DNA of 64,000 nt from JAJDXW01 sp965243335 (lineage in GTDB: Bacteria > Pseudomonadota > Gammaproteobacteria > HK1), in contig OZ251545.1 in assembly GCA_965243335.1 (NCBI GenBank), positions 1,550,001-1,614,000 of the forward strand, in the 5' to 3' direction. A program made the translations under genes and the position numbers. Below, piece after piece: positions 51,173 through 60,527 of the stretch. The notes beneath the pieces were generated by a model. That model was not told the origin of the DNA, ran no database searches, and worked only from the letters and a program-made list of their open reading frames with translations. Position 1 is the first letter of the stretch. Each line of letters begins with the position of its first letter.

Positions 51173-54100
51173 TCATCGACACGTCCCGGCGCCCGGCGGA
51201 TCGGCTCCTCGCCCGCCCGTCGATCCATCGCCGGCGCCGCGGCCGCTCGCCGCCGCGGCAAGGACGTCGTGCACGTCGCTCGGCTTCCTCGACACCGCCC
51301 ACCGCCAGCGGCCGAAGCCGCCGTGCGCGTTGACGGCGGCGACCCACTCGTCGAGGAAACGGCGCTTGGTGTGGTCTTCGTCGCGCTCCCTCCCCTTGAC
51401 CTCCAGGACCAGCATGTCGCCTCCCCCGAGCCGGATGAGGAAGTCCGGGCGGTACTTGTGGACGACCCCGGCGTGCACGTAGAAGACCTCGAAGCCCAGG
51501 TGGTCGTTCTTCACCCAGGCGTCGACCAGGGGGCTGTGGTCGAGGGCATGGGCTTCCGACGCCTCCCACGTGCTGTCGTGGACGCAGAAGTTGACGTGGC
51601 TCCGCGCGGTGCGGTCGCACGGGCGGCCGGTGCGCCAGGTCGCCATGTCGCCGGTGGAGCGGATGGGGTGGTCGCGGTCGAAGACGAGGGTGAGCTTCTC
51701 GGTGTTCTCGAAGCGGATCGCCTGCCAGACGTGCTGCACGACCCGGGTCATGTTCAGCGCCAGCATGAGCCGCCGCTTGAGATCGTCCTCGGCGAACAGG
51801 CGCGGCTCGATGACGATCCGGTCGGAGCGGACGAACTGCTCGACCAGCCGGACGATCCGGGCCAGCAGGACCTCGCGGCTGCCGGTCCAGCCCGCGCCCC
51901 GGCTTCCGCTCCCGCTTTCCTCCCGGCTCCCGCCCCTGCTTTCGTCTCCGTCCCCGCTCCCAACCCCGCGCCAATCCGCCCGCATCCCGTCGTACACGTC
52001 CCGCGCGGTCTCGAAGACGATGCGCTGGGTGCGGAACTCGCGCGCCAGGCGTTCCAGGTCGATGGCGGCCAGCATGGTCATGTCCGGCTTGCCCTCCACG
52101 ACGGGGGCCAGCTCCGCGATCCGGGCGGTCTGGCCGGCGTCGAGGATTAGCGGCTCCACCTTGTCCCAATCGAGGGTGAGGCGGGGGCGGAACACGCGGT
52201 CGATGCGGACGACGTTCGGCCAGCGGATCTCGAATGCGGCCTTGTCCCGGTCGGGCTCGATGGCGGTCTTCGGCTCGGGCGGCGGGGGAGGGCCGTTCTC
52301 TCCCCCTTCGTGCGGCAGAAAGGTGAAGGGCACGCCGAAGACGTTGACGTATTCGGGCTCGAACAGGCCGGTGTCCGGATCCGCCTCGTACGTGGTGCGC
52401 CGCAGGCCCCGGCCCACCACCTGCTCACACAGTAGCTGGCTCGCGAAGGCGCGCAGGCCCATGATGTGGGTCACGGTCTTGGCGTCCCATCCTTCGGAGA
52501 GCATCCCGACCGAGATCACGTTCCGGATCCGCCCCCCGGGCTGGCCGGGGCGGCCTACGGTGTCCACCTGCCGGCGCAGGAGCTCGGCCCGCTGCTTCGC
52601 GTTGAGCTTGCGGGGGCGGGGGCCGGCGCCGGCTTCGGCCTTGGCCCCGGCTCCGCCGCTGGCCCCGGCTCCGCCACTCGCTCCGGTTCCGGCTCCGCCG
52701 CCATCTCCGACTCCAGCTTCCGCTCCGGCGGCGCCCGCCCCGATTCCGCCGCCGTCGCCCCCATCCCCGCCCGCGGCGATCGGCTCCGCGGCGTCCTGGG
52801 CTTCGGCCTCGCTCAATACCCTGGAGTCGATGTGCAGGGTCCGCGCCGGGTCGCACAGCTCGTCGATACGCACCCTCCCGGTGTCGAAGGCATGCTTGAC
52901 GCGGGCCGCGGTCTCGGTGCGGTTGGCGACGGTAATCATCGTCGGCGGGGTCTCGAACCCCGCGTCGGCCCAACGCCTCGCCGTCTCGCGCCAGTCGTAC
53001 CCGAGCAGGTAGTAGCCGTTCAGCACCAGATCGGGGAGCGGCTCCTCGGCCCCGGCCCGGCGGTTCAGGTCGTCCCTGACCGTCGGGTCGTTGTAGAGGT
53101 GGTAGAGGCGCGACTTCCAGGTCCCGGCGTCGGGCATGGCGTCGTCCCGGACGACCACCCGCGGGGTCTTGACGAGGCCCGCCTCGATGGCGTCGTTCAG
53201 GCCGAAGTCGCTCACGATCCAGCCGAACAGCGCCTCCTCCGAGCTCTTCCGGCCGGACGGGGCGAAGGGGGTCGCGGAGAAGTCGTAGCAGCGGAGGATG
53301 CCGCGCGCCCGGTCGATGCGGTCGAGGCCGCCCACCCAGCGGGTCGCCTCCTCGATCACGGCCTTGTCGATGCCCGCGGTCCCGGCGCCGGATTGCTCCT
53401 GGACGCGCCAGGCGTGATGCGCTTCGTCGTTGATGACCAGGAGGTCGCGGGCCTTCGCCGCGTCGCCGAGCACGTCGCGGACCCAGGCTTCGTCGCTCCG
53501 GGCGCCGCGCTTGTCCACGCTGCGCCGGCGGGCGACCTGCTCCTCCCCCTCCCAGTGGAGCGCGTGCCGGTTGCGCACGATCACCCGGCCGCGCCGCAGC
53601 CGGTCCAGCATCGCGGAGGGCACGACGTGGAACGCCTCGTAGTAGTTCTCCGGGTGCGAGGGTTCGAGCACCGCCAAGCGGCTCCGAACGGTGAGCCCGG
53701 GGGCGACGACCAGGGCGTTCCGGGAGAAGCGACGGTCCTGGGCGCGGGCGACCTTGTTCAGGATCTGCCAAGCGAGGACCATCGCCATGACCACGGTCTT
53801 GCCGGCTCCCGTCGCCATCTTGGCGCACACGCGCTCGAAGCCGCCCCCGTCGGAGGGGACCTCGACGCCGATCCTCTCGGCGGCGGGGGCCTCGGCGAGC
53901 CAGATCAGCGTCTCGACCGCTTCGAGCTGGCAGAAGAAGAAGCGCCGGGTCTCGAACTCCTCCGGGTCGCTCCAGTATTGGAGCAGGCGCCGGGTGACGG
54001 CGGAGGCGCCGGGCCAGCCGGCTTCGCGCCACGCCTTCACCCGCGGGCGGATGGCGTTGACGAGAGGGATTTCGACGAAGAGGCCGGGGTCGTCGAAGGC

Positions 54101-54253
54101 GCGGGAGTCCTCGGAGGCGACGACGTATCCGGCGGGGCGGCGGCCGGGCGCGAGGTCGAACCGGCGCGTCTTCCGGTCGTAGCGCCAGTGGCGCGCCGGC
54201 TCCTCGTAGGGGGAGTTGACGATGAGCCGGTCGATGGTGGACCGCGCCGTCAC
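51173..54253 (-). CDS. Restriction endonuclease subunit: DEAD-box helicase-nuclease (Res, BPTD_3080-like)
   Basis: 1,026 residues from a GTG start preceded by GGGAGG. It opens STIDRLIVNSPYEEPARHWR, typical of the BPTD_3080-like restriction enzymes. Helicase motifs are KMATGAGKTVVMAM (about residues 145-158), LLVINDEAHHAW (DEAH 276-279), YDFSATPF and the motif VI region EQVVGRGLRRTTYE. The C-terminal PD-(D/E)XK nuclease is KYRPDFLIRLGGGDMLVLEV (Asp937, Glu951, Lys953). Two Gly/Ala/Ser-rich insertions (about residues 515-575 and 760-790) look like low-complexity expansions. It should pair with the Mod methyltransferase at 57911-60527, 3.7 kb upstream. A decayed duplicate of its 5' end lies at about 56800-56981. 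Confidence 0.9.
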   Translation of the reverse strand: MTARSTIDRLIVNSPYEEPARHWRYDRKTRRFDLAPGRRPAGYVVASEDSRAFDDPGLFVEIPLVNAIRPRVKAWREAGWPGASAVTRRLLQYWSDPEEFETRRFFFCQLEAVETLIWLAEAPAAERIGVEVPSDGGGFERVCAKMATGAGKTVVMAMVLAWQILNKVARAQDRRFSRNALVVAPGLTVRSRLAVLEPSHPENYYEAFHVVPSAMLDRLRRGRVIVRNRHALHWEGEEQVARRRSVDKRGARSDEAWVRDVLGDAAKARDLLVINDEAHHAWRVQEQSGAGTAGIDKAVIEEATRWVGGLDRIDRARGILRCYDFSATPFAPSGRKSSEEALFGWIVSDFGLNDAIEAGLVKTPRVVVRDDAMPDAGTWKSRLYHLYNDPTVRDDLNRRAGAEEPLPDLVLNGYYLLGYDWRETARRWADAGFETPPTMITVANRTETAARVKHAFDTGRVRIDELCDPARTLHIDSRVLSEAEAQDAAEPIAAGGDGGDGGGIGAGAAGAEAGVGDGGGAGTGASGGAGASGGAGAKAEAGAGPRPRKLNAKQRAELLRRQVDTVGRPGQPGGRIRNVISVGMLSEGWDAKTVTHIMGLRAFASQLLCEQVVGRGLRRTTYEADPDTGLFEPEYVNVFGVPFTFLPHEGGENGPPPPPEPKTAIEPDRDKAAFEIRWPNVVRIDRVFRPRLTLDWDKVEPLILDAGQTARIAELAPVVEGKPDMTMLAAIDLERLAREFRTQRIVFETARDVYDGMRADWRGVGSGDGDESRGGSREESGSGSRGAGWTGSREVLLARIVRLVEQFVRSDRIVIEPRLFAEDDLKRRLMLALNMTRVVQHVWQAIRFENTEKLTLVFDRDHPIRSTGDMATWRTGRPCDRTARSHVNFCVHDSTWEASEAHALDHSPLVDAWVKNDHLGFEVFYVHAGVVHKYRPDFLIRLGGGDMLVLEVKGRERDEDHTKRRFLDEWVAAVNAHGGFGRWRWAVSRKPSDVHDVLAAAASGRGAGDGSTGGRGADPPGAGTCR

Positions 54254-54472
54254 CCGGCCTCCCGTGCCGTTCGGGTCTTCATCGTTGGGGCGACGGGTGA
54301 AGGAGGCAGGCGCGCGGCGGGGACTCCTGGCCGCCGGGCGCGGGGCGGCCGCGTCGAGCACGGGAGGCGCCGCCGCGGAGTGTGGCCGGCTCCGGCGAAG
54401 GCCGACCGGCCTTGCGGGGAAATCCCTGAATCTGCGATATCGATGGCCTGTGAAGGGCGCCGCGGGCGCCGA

Positions 54473-55495
54473 TCAGGAGAGGCGGGGCAAGCGCTTCGCG
54501 CGGTCGAGGAGCTCTGCCCCCGTGCCGCACTCGATGACCCAGTCGCCGACCTCGGCGAGCCGTTCCGGGTCCGTGAGGCGTCCGAGCAGCCCCGACAGCC
54601 GCTCGCCCGTTTCGGCCCCGAACCTCCGGGACGCCAGACGGCACAGCAACGCCCGTTCTTCGGCGCGACCGCGCTCCAGACCTACTTCGAGACCCTGTTC
54701 CCGGCCCTGCTCAAGCCCCTGCTCACGTCCTTGTCGAAGCCACTCTTCGATCCACTCCTGCACCCGCTCCGCCAGCATCGCTCCTCCCCCTTCCAGCGCT
54801 TCCGCCGCGAGCGGCGCGCCCTCCCCGAAACGCCTCGACGACACCTGCCGAAGCCACTCCGCGAACGCACGCCGCAGCTCGTCATCGCCCGAATCCCGCA
54901 GCCATTCGGACAACGCCTCCGCTGCCTCCGATAGCGCTTCCGCCGTCGCGCTGGTCTCCATCCCCACCAGCGCCGACACGAGGTTCCGGCCCGGCAGATC
55001 GTCCTTCCCCCATCGCCCCTCGTCAAGCAGGAAGTACCGCTGCGAGGGCTGGAAGGGCGCCAGCGCCTCCCCCGCCGGCGCGATGAGGTCCCCCACCTCG
55101 ACCGGCGCGCTCCACTGGTCCCGACCGTTGTACAGCACCACCGGCAGCACCGGCGGCAGCCGCCCCGCCTCGTCGAGCGCGCCCCGGCGGATGAGGTCCT
55201 GGTACAGCAGCCCGGTGTAGACCAGCACCCGCACCGCCATGAACGGGTCGGTCGTGGACTGGAATTCGAGCATCACCAGCAGGTACAACCACTCCTCTCC
55301 CTGGCCCTGGAGGCGAAGCCGCCACACCGAGTCCCCGTGACGCTGGAGAAAATCGTCGCTCACGTAGTCCGCGGGGAGCTTCTCCAGGGTCTCGAAGTCG
55401 AGCTCGTCGCTCCATCCCCGGGCCGCGAACCCCCGCAGCAGGTCTTCGACCATCGGGGGATGGGAGAACAGGTCCTTGTACGCCGCGTCGTGCAT
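54473..55495 (-). CDS. Rpn/YhgA-like recombination-promoting nuclease, copy B
   Basis: 340 residues, a close homologue of the protein at 33046-34044 (same N-terminus MHDAAYKxLFSHPxMVEDLL, same LPPVLPxVLYNGRDxW, same end EVGxWxIECGTGAELLDR). The difference is concentrated in the charged repeat tail. Here the QGLEQGREQGLEVGLERGRA stretch has one or two more heptad-like units than copy A, as expected for this family's variable coiled-coil linker. The catalytic LMLEFQS-type strand is present. The ATG at 55495 matches that of copy A. It is inserted between res and the hicAB pair. Confidence 0.88.
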   Translation of the reverse strand: MHDAAYKDLFSHPPMVEDLLRGFAARGWSDELDFETLEKLPADYVSDDFLQRHGDSVWRLRLQGQGEEWLYLLVMLEFQSTTDPFMAVRVLVYTGLLYQDLIRRGALDEAGRLPPVLPVVLYNGRDQWSAPVEVGDLIAPAGEALAPFQPSQRYFLLDEGRWGKDDLPGRNLVSALVGMETSATAEALSEAAEALSEWLRDSGDDELRRAFAEWLRQVSSRRFGEGAPLAAEALEGGGAMLAERVQEWIEEWLRQGREQGLEQGREQGLEVGLERGRAEERALLCRLASRRFGAETGERLSGLLGRLTDPERLAEVGDWVIECGTGAELLDRAKRLPRLS

Positions 55496-55499
55496 CGGC

Positions 55500-55618
55500 G
55501 CACTCTGGCACAGGACCGGTCGCGGCGCGGCCGGCGGTCGGCTCGACGTCCGTAGGAAATCGGCGCGCGTTTCGTAGGCCGGAGCCCTGCGCGGGAGGCT
55601 CCGTTTGCCTACCGCACC
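55500..55618. repeat. Conserved upstream flank of rpn copy B
   Basis: About 119 bases homologous to 34050-34168 upstream of rpn copy A. The duplicated unit therefore includes the gene and its 5' leader, with homology ending near TACCGCACCGT on both sides. Confidence 0.65.
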
Positions 55619-55785
55619 GTGCGTCAAGAGGCTTGCGGACCGCCCCCAGGATTCGGTGAAGGAACCGGGCTCGACTTTGTGGCTCGCTCACGATCAAGGG
55701 TGCGCCGATCGTCGCGAACGCACGGGGCATTGCCCGCCAGCCGTCGTTCCGGCTCTGCCCGCGAGCATTACGCGCGGGGGAAGCA

Positions 55786-56127
55786 CTACGCTGAACCGGC
55801 CACGCGGGCGCGGAGCTCATCCGTGATCCATTGGTTGAGGCTCTTGCCGTCGGCCGCCGCTGCGGTGGCGATGTTCGCGTGCAGATCCGGCGGGAGACGC
55901 ACGTTGAATCTGCCCGAAAATTGTTTCCGGGGCTCGACGCCGTCTTCCTCGCACATCTCCAGGAACACCTTGAGCGATGCCGCGCCTTCTCGTCTGAGTC
56001 CCGCGATGTCTCGTGCATAGAAGTCCGCGCCTCCGTTCAGGCCGATGAACTCGCCCCGAAACATGTCGATGTCGGGATCGAACTGGATGACGGCCCGGTA
56101 GCCCTCGATCTCCATCGTGTTTCTCAT
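55786..56127 (-). CDS. hicB: HicB-family antitoxin
   Basis: 113 residues. The N-terminal HicB fold (GYRAVIQFDPDIDMFRGEFI, LNGGADFYARDIAGLRREGA) is followed by a ribbon-helix-helix DNA-binding segment (GRFNVRLPPDLHANIATAAA, KSLNQWITDEL). It should neutralise the HicA toxin encoded just ahead, with which it overlaps by four bases (ATGA), and repress their shared promoter. The ATG at 56127 is chosen because of that overlap. Confidence 0.88.
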   Translation of the reverse strand: MRNTMEIEGYRAVIQFDPDIDMFRGEFIGLNGGADFYARDIAGLRREGAASLKVFLEMCEEDGVEPRKQFSGRFNVRLPPDLHANIATAAAADGKSLNQWITDELRARVAGSA

Positions 56128-56378
56128 GGCTCCACCCCGTTTCGCCTAAGCCATTCGCGGATGCTCGCGACGGCCCCCTTGTCCGTATCGGGTCCCGGAT
56201 GCGGGCGGTGGAACACCCGCCGGTCGCCGAACAGCCGCACGCCGACGCGCGAACCCCGTCGCTCGGTGACCTCCGCTCCCAATGCGATGAGCAGCGCCTC
56301 GACATCCCTCCAGGGGATGTTGCCGCTGGTCGGGTGGGCGAAGATCGATGCGAGGGTTCTCCCATGACGCCGGTTCAT
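56124..56378 (-). CDS. hicA: HicA-family mRNA-interferase toxin
   Basis: 84 residues of the HicA type found with HicB antitoxins: NRRHGRTLASIFAHPTSGNI, PWRDVEALLIALGAEVTERR, the conserved GSRVGVRLFGDRRVFHRPHP containing the catalytic-region His, and a C-terminal helix IREWLRRNGV. It would degrade mRNA when HicB is lost. Toxin-first order and four-base overlap are standard for hicAB. The pair lies inside the restriction-modification locus. A short AT-rich patch about 10-40 bases upstream is a likely promoter and operator site. Confidence 0.88.
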   Translation of the reverse strand: MNRRHGRTLASIFAHPTSGNIPWRDVEALLIALGAEVTERRGSRVGVRLFGDRRVFHRPHPGPDTDKGAVASIREWLRRNGVEP

Positions 56379-56469
56379 GATGACACAGTACCACAATACG
56401 ATACCAAAGGAGCTAGCGGTTCCCCAAGGGGACCGCAACGAGGACCTTTGTTGTCGATGAACGTGCCGG

Positions 56470-56799
56470 TCAGCGGCCGTCGCCGGACAAATCCTCGGGT
56501 CCTCCGCCGAGACGGCCCATGTCGTCGTAGATCTGCTCGCGGCTCACCGTAAAGCCCTGCGGCCAAGAGCCCGGATCGTATGGGGGCAGGATCTCCCGGA
56601 TGGAGAATCTCCCCTGCCGCGCCGGCGCTTCGGCCGGCTCCGGCGGCGCCTTTCGGCGCACGATTTCCTTCCTCTTGCCTTCGACGTCCATCTCTCGGAT
56701 GAGCCGTTCCGCCGCCTGTCGGACGAGAGTGTAACCGTGGCCGATGTCCTCGGCGTCACGGCGGACGATCTGCCGCCTGCCGCCGGTCAGGAGTCCGCG
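56470..56799 (-). other. Open frame of uncertain nature downstream of the res remnant
   Basis: On the minus strand this part reads through as a hydrophilic stretch (REILPPYDPGSWPQGFTVSR, EQIYDDMGRL) that looks protein-like and vaguely antitoxin-like. It has no clear start of its own other than an internal Met, about 73 codons from the end. It could be a fragment of a gene whose beginning was replaced. I cannot assign a family. Confidence 0.35.
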
Positions 56800-56981
56800 C
56801 CGTAGAAAGCGAGGCGCCGGGGTCGTCGAAGGTGCGGGGGTCTTCAGAGTCGACAACGTGTCCCGTGCGGGACGGCGGCCTGGCGCGAGGTCGAGCCGGC
56901 GCGCTGCGCGGTTGCAGCGCCAGCTCCCCGCGGGGCGGGTTGACGGTGAGCCGGTCGAAGGCGGCCCGCGCCGCGCCATCA
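56800..56981 (-). pseudogene. Decayed duplicate of the res 5' end
   Basis: Homology to the first ~60 codons of the res gene (54253 downwards) is recognisable but spread over three frames. ARAAFDRLTVNPPRGE corresponds to ARSTIDRLIVNSPYEE, RRLDLAPGRRPARD to RRFDLAPGRRPAGY, and VVDSEDPRTFDDPGA to VVASEDSRAFDDPGL. It begins with an ATG overlapping the hepT stop (TGATG), so res once lay directly after mntA-hepT in one operon. Confidence 0.75.
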
Positions 56982-57320
56982 CCCGGGCTCCGGAGGAACC
57001 AGCGGCTCGAGCCGGGCGATCAGCGGGGGCAGATCGTCCTGCACGGCCTGCCATAAGGCGTCGAGTCGAATGGCGAAACCGGCCTTGACGAAACGGCTGC
57101 GCAGTCCGACGATCTCCGTCCAGGGGATGTCCGGGCGCCTGGCCTTCGTCCCCTCGCTGATCCGTGACGCCGCCTCTCCGACGATATCGACGGATTTCAA
57201 AATGGCCAACTGACGCAGACGGTCGTCCGCAAATTCGGGAAAGGTCAGCGGCGCGGCGAATCCCACCGCGTCACGGGCCGACAACAGCATGTCGAGCAAC
57301 CAGGCATCGTCACGCCACAT
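56979..57320 (-). CDS. HepT-like HEPN protein with lost catalytic motif
   Basis: 113 residues of the DUF86/HepT family: WLLDMLLSARDAVGFAAPLT, LRQLAILKSVDIVGEAASRI and PDIPWTEIVGLRSRFVKAGF. In active HepT this last region has the RNase motif R-x4-H-x-Y, with the Tyr being AMPylated by MntA. Here it is R74-SRFV-K79-A-G81, so both the catalytic His and the modified Tyr are gone. The protein is therefore probably not an active RNase although the fold looks complete. It is encoded after mntA with an 11-nt overlap. Confidence 0.85.
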   Translation of the reverse strand: MWRDDAWLLDMLLSARDAVGFAAPLTFPEFADDRLRQLAILKSVDIVGEAASRISEGTKARRPDIPWTEIVGLRSRFVKAGFAIRLDALWQAVQDDLPPLIARLEPLVPPEPG

Positions 57321-57621
57321 GGATCGTCTCCGTTGATTCAAGGATCGCGGCGCGACGGATGTAGTTCCGGCTTCGTTCAACAGCGGAACGTTCGACCAGA
57401 TCCACCCTCCTGCCGAAGATACCGGAAAGCTCCTGTTCCATACCCGCCATATCAAGCAGGCTGAGAGTCCGATCCGGATCGAACTCCACCAGGAGATCGA
57501 TGTCGCTCTCGGGTCCGAAATCCGTGCGCAGCGCCGAACCGAAGACGTCGAGCCGCGTGATTCCATTGGCCCGGCAGTAGTCCGATAGGCGAGCGATTGG
57601 AATGGATACGTCTGGATTCAT
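57310..57621 (-). CDS. MntA-like nucleotidyltransferase antitoxin
   Basis: 103 residues of the minimal nucleotidyltransferase family. The motif is intact: FGSALRTDFGPESDIDLLVE (G28-S29 and the metal Asp pair D40 and D42) with the third Asp in RRVDLVE (D74). In MntA/HepT systems it silences the HEPN toxin by poly-AMPylation of its Tyr, which the neighbour has lost. It is encoded immediately ahead of the HEPN gene. Confidence 0.87.
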   Translation of the reverse strand: MNPDVSIPIARLSDYCRANGITRLDVFGSALRTDFGPESDIDLLVEFDPDRTLSLLDMAGMEQELSGIFGRRVDLVERSAVERSRNYIRRAAILESTETIHVA

Positions 57622-57656
57622 GGGACCAAACCCTTCAATAGCGGTGGATGTCTTCC

Positions 57657-57746
57657 GGGAACGCGGGCGTCCCGCCCGCAAGCGCGGATCGGGGGGGCGC
57701 CACCGAGGGAGCGCCCCAAGCAAAGCGGGCGGGACGTCCGCGTCCC
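57657..57746. repeat. 90-bp nested palindrome
   Basis: Arms of about 22 bases (GGGAACGCGGGCGTCCCGCC plus CGC on the left, its imperfect complement on the right) enclose an inner stem GGGGCGC / GCGCCCC. The layout parallels 23326-23400. It lies between mntA and the end of mod. Confidence 0.75.
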
Positions 57747-57774
57747 GGAGGGATGCGCCGATCCCAGGAAGTAT

Positions 57775-57800
57775 GGATTCCCGCTTTCGCGGGAATGACG
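57775..57800. repeat. REP-like palindrome
   Basis: ATTCCCGCTTTCGCGGGAAT (57777-57796) followed by GACG. The same palindrome is found twice inside the 183-bp MITE and, altered, in its second copy, so it also occurs alone in this genome. Confidence 0.75.
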
Positions 57801-57910
57801 GAGCTGAGGCCGCGGGAACGACCCCGGTAGGCGGGGCGCCTGCCTTCCCGGGAAAGCCGGAACCTCCTGATGGTCATCACCACTCGCCCGAGGGTCGGTC
57901 GGCCGCGCCA

Positions 57911-60527
57911 TCACTTCACCTCCACGATCTTCAGGCTTTCGATGCCGCGGTCGTCCACGATCTTGACGGCGGCGCGGCGGTGGTCGCCGGGCTCGAAGGG
58001 GAGGGAGACGGCGCCGCGCCAGGCTTCGATCAGGTCCTGGTCGATCTCGGCCTTGAGGTTGCGGGCGAGGCGGGACCAGCCGTCCCGGGGGCCGGCCATC
58101 GGGAAGAAGACTTGGCGCGGGAAGAGGCTCCGGCCGTCGTAGTCCGGGTCCAGCATCCACAGCGCGATGTGCTCCTTGCCGCCGGATTCCACGCCGCCGG
58201 TCTTGGTGTTGTAGTAGTCGAAGCCTTGGACCGAGACGCGGTGTTTCCCCGTGTGCTCGCCGTCGGCGATCCGCTCGATCTCGACCTCCGGCTGGCCGAT
58301 CAACCAGAAGCTCTCGTTGCTGGCGCGCTTTCGCTTGAGGTCTTCGGTGAGCAGGTCGGCGTTCATCTGCGCCTTGAGAAGGGTGACGCCGGGCCACCTG
58401 GTCTCGTCGATGTCCTTGGCGGCCTCGGGGTCGAACTGGAAGGCGGCGAAGACGATGACCTTCGGGCGGGGCACGAGGGTCTGCCTCCTCGATGGCGAGC
58501 GCGACCTGGCGTTGTTCGAGCGGCGTGTGGTCCGGGCCGAAGGAGATGACGACCCGCTCCGCGTTCCAGGCGGTTCCCCCGTCCCGGACCTCGTCCGCGC
58601 CGGCAGTGTCGGGGTGGGTCTCGCCCTCGACGTGCAGCCAGGCGGCGCCCGGCAACGGCTCCAGCCGCGCGAAGGAGATATGCTGGCCGGCCTTGCCGCG
58701 AATGCCGGTCTTCAGCAGCTCGTCGCGCCAGTCGCCCTGCCGCAGGGTTTCGCCCGAGCGGGCGACGGATTCGTCGGCGGGCAGCGGCGGCGGACCGGCG
58801 GGGTCGGGTTCGGCGTCCGTGTCGAACTCGTCGAGGGGCTTCACCACCGGGGCGGGAACCGCCTCCACGGTGAACGGCCCGGTGACGCGGGCCTTGGCGC
58901 GGTCGACGTGCGGCTGGTCGTAGAGGGTGACGGCATTGGGCGGTTCGTCATAAGCCAGGACCCCCGCCGATACGTTCTCGACACCGCGGTATCGGAACCC
59001 GGACCCGACCCCCTCGTCGGGCCAGGCCAGCTCGTAGTAGTCGTAGCTCGCGGTCATCAGCCGCTGCCGCGCGATGGCCACCGCCACCCGCGAGGTGTCG
59101 CAGACCGCCCACCTTCGCCCCCACTGTTCCGTGACATAAGCGGTGGTGCCGGAACCGCAGGTGGGGTCGAACACCAGATCGCCCGGGTCCGTGGTCATCA
59201 GGATGCAACGCTGGATGGCCTTCGTGGCGGTCTGGACGACGTAACGCTTGTCGCTCGGCGACATCGGCGCGGGCCAGACGTTGGTGATCCGCCGGCCTGG
59301 TACCTCGTCCTCGTACTGTTTCCACCTCAGCGAGGTCTGCCCTTCCAGCGCCTCCAGCCGGTTCAGGCGGGAGAGCCGGTCCATGCCCTCCCTGGAAACC
59401 CGCCATTGCTGGCCGGCGGGACAGGGAAAGACACGGCCGTTCCACTCGTAAGGATCGGAGCGGCCGGTCGTGGAAACACCGGGAGAGGAGAGCGGCATGC
59501 GCTGGTAGAGGCGCGCGTTCTTCGGCAAGTGTCTGTCCGGATCGAAGCGTTCCTCGGGGGTGGGCTTGCGGCATTGCCCGTCGGGCAATTCGACCATGAC
59601 GTGCCAACTGAAGAACTCGATCACTTCGCTCCGCGTCAGCGGCTCGTATAGCTGCCGGTACTTCACCCGCTGCCGATCCTTCGCGTACCACAGCAGGTAG
59701 TCGGCGACCTCCGGCAGGGTATTGGCCGAGCTGCCCCCGGTGGTCGCGTAGGAGATGGTCGCGACCCGGTTCCCCGCGCCGAAGATCTCGTCCATCACCA
59801 CGCCCGCGCGATGGACGTTCTCCTTGCCGATCTGCACGAAGCAGCTTCCGCTCTCGTGCAGCAGCTCGCGGGCGAGCAGCAGGCGGTCCCGCAGGTAGGT
59901 CAGGTAGGAGTGGATGCCGAGCTCCCAGGTGTCCCGGAAGGCGCGGATGGTCTCGGGCTCCTGGGTCAGGTCCTCGTCCCGTCCGTCGGTCACGCCCTGC
60001 CGGTGGACGAAGGGCTGGAAGTTGGAGCCGTAGCGGATGCCGTAGGGCGGATCGACGTAGACCATCTGCACCTTCCCGCCGAGGCCCTCCTTCTCGAGGA
60101 GGCTGTTCATCACCAGCAGGCTGTCGCCGGCGATCAGGCGGTTGGTCCAGTTGTGGCGGTGGCGGTAGAAGTCGATGGCCTGCCGGATCGGCGGGTTCTC
60201 CTCCGGCTCGTCGAACAGGGAGCCCTGGAAGCCCTGGCCGGGGGAGGACGCGCCGTTCCGCTTCCTCACCGCCTCCACGACCGTGCGCGGGTCGATGCGC
60301 TCGTGGACGTGCAGGGAGACGGTCGGGACCTCGAACGACGTGTGTTCGGCCTTGCCCGCCCAGGAGAGCTGCGGGTCGATGTGGGGGTCGTGGGCCCAGG
60401 TCCTGCGCCCCGCGTCCCGGTCGGTCTCCGGCGTGACCAGGCCGACGGGCGGGTTGTTCACGCGCTCCTTGCCCGGGTGCGCGTAGTGCTCGATGTCCCG
60501 TTCGCGCTTCTTCGGCGCCTTCGCCAT
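57911..60527 (-). pseudogene. Mod DNA methyltransferase (type III-like, beta class) interrupted by a frameshift
   Basis: The gene begins at 60527 (MAKAPKKRERDIEHYAHPGK). It carries catalytic motif IV in QMVYVDPPYGIRYGSNF (DPPY at 159-162) and SAM motif I in LVFDPTCGSGTTAYV (454-462), the beta-class order of type III Mod proteins. At about 58480-58490, after QVALAIEEA, the frame is lost. The natural C-terminus continues in another frame from PRPKVIVFAAFQFDPEAAKD to the stop at 57911. The net change equals two missing or one extra base. Both methyltransferase motifs lie before the break, so a truncated protein with a wrong tail may still be made. Sequencing error is possible. Its restriction partner is the res gene at 51173-54253. 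Confidence 0.85.
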
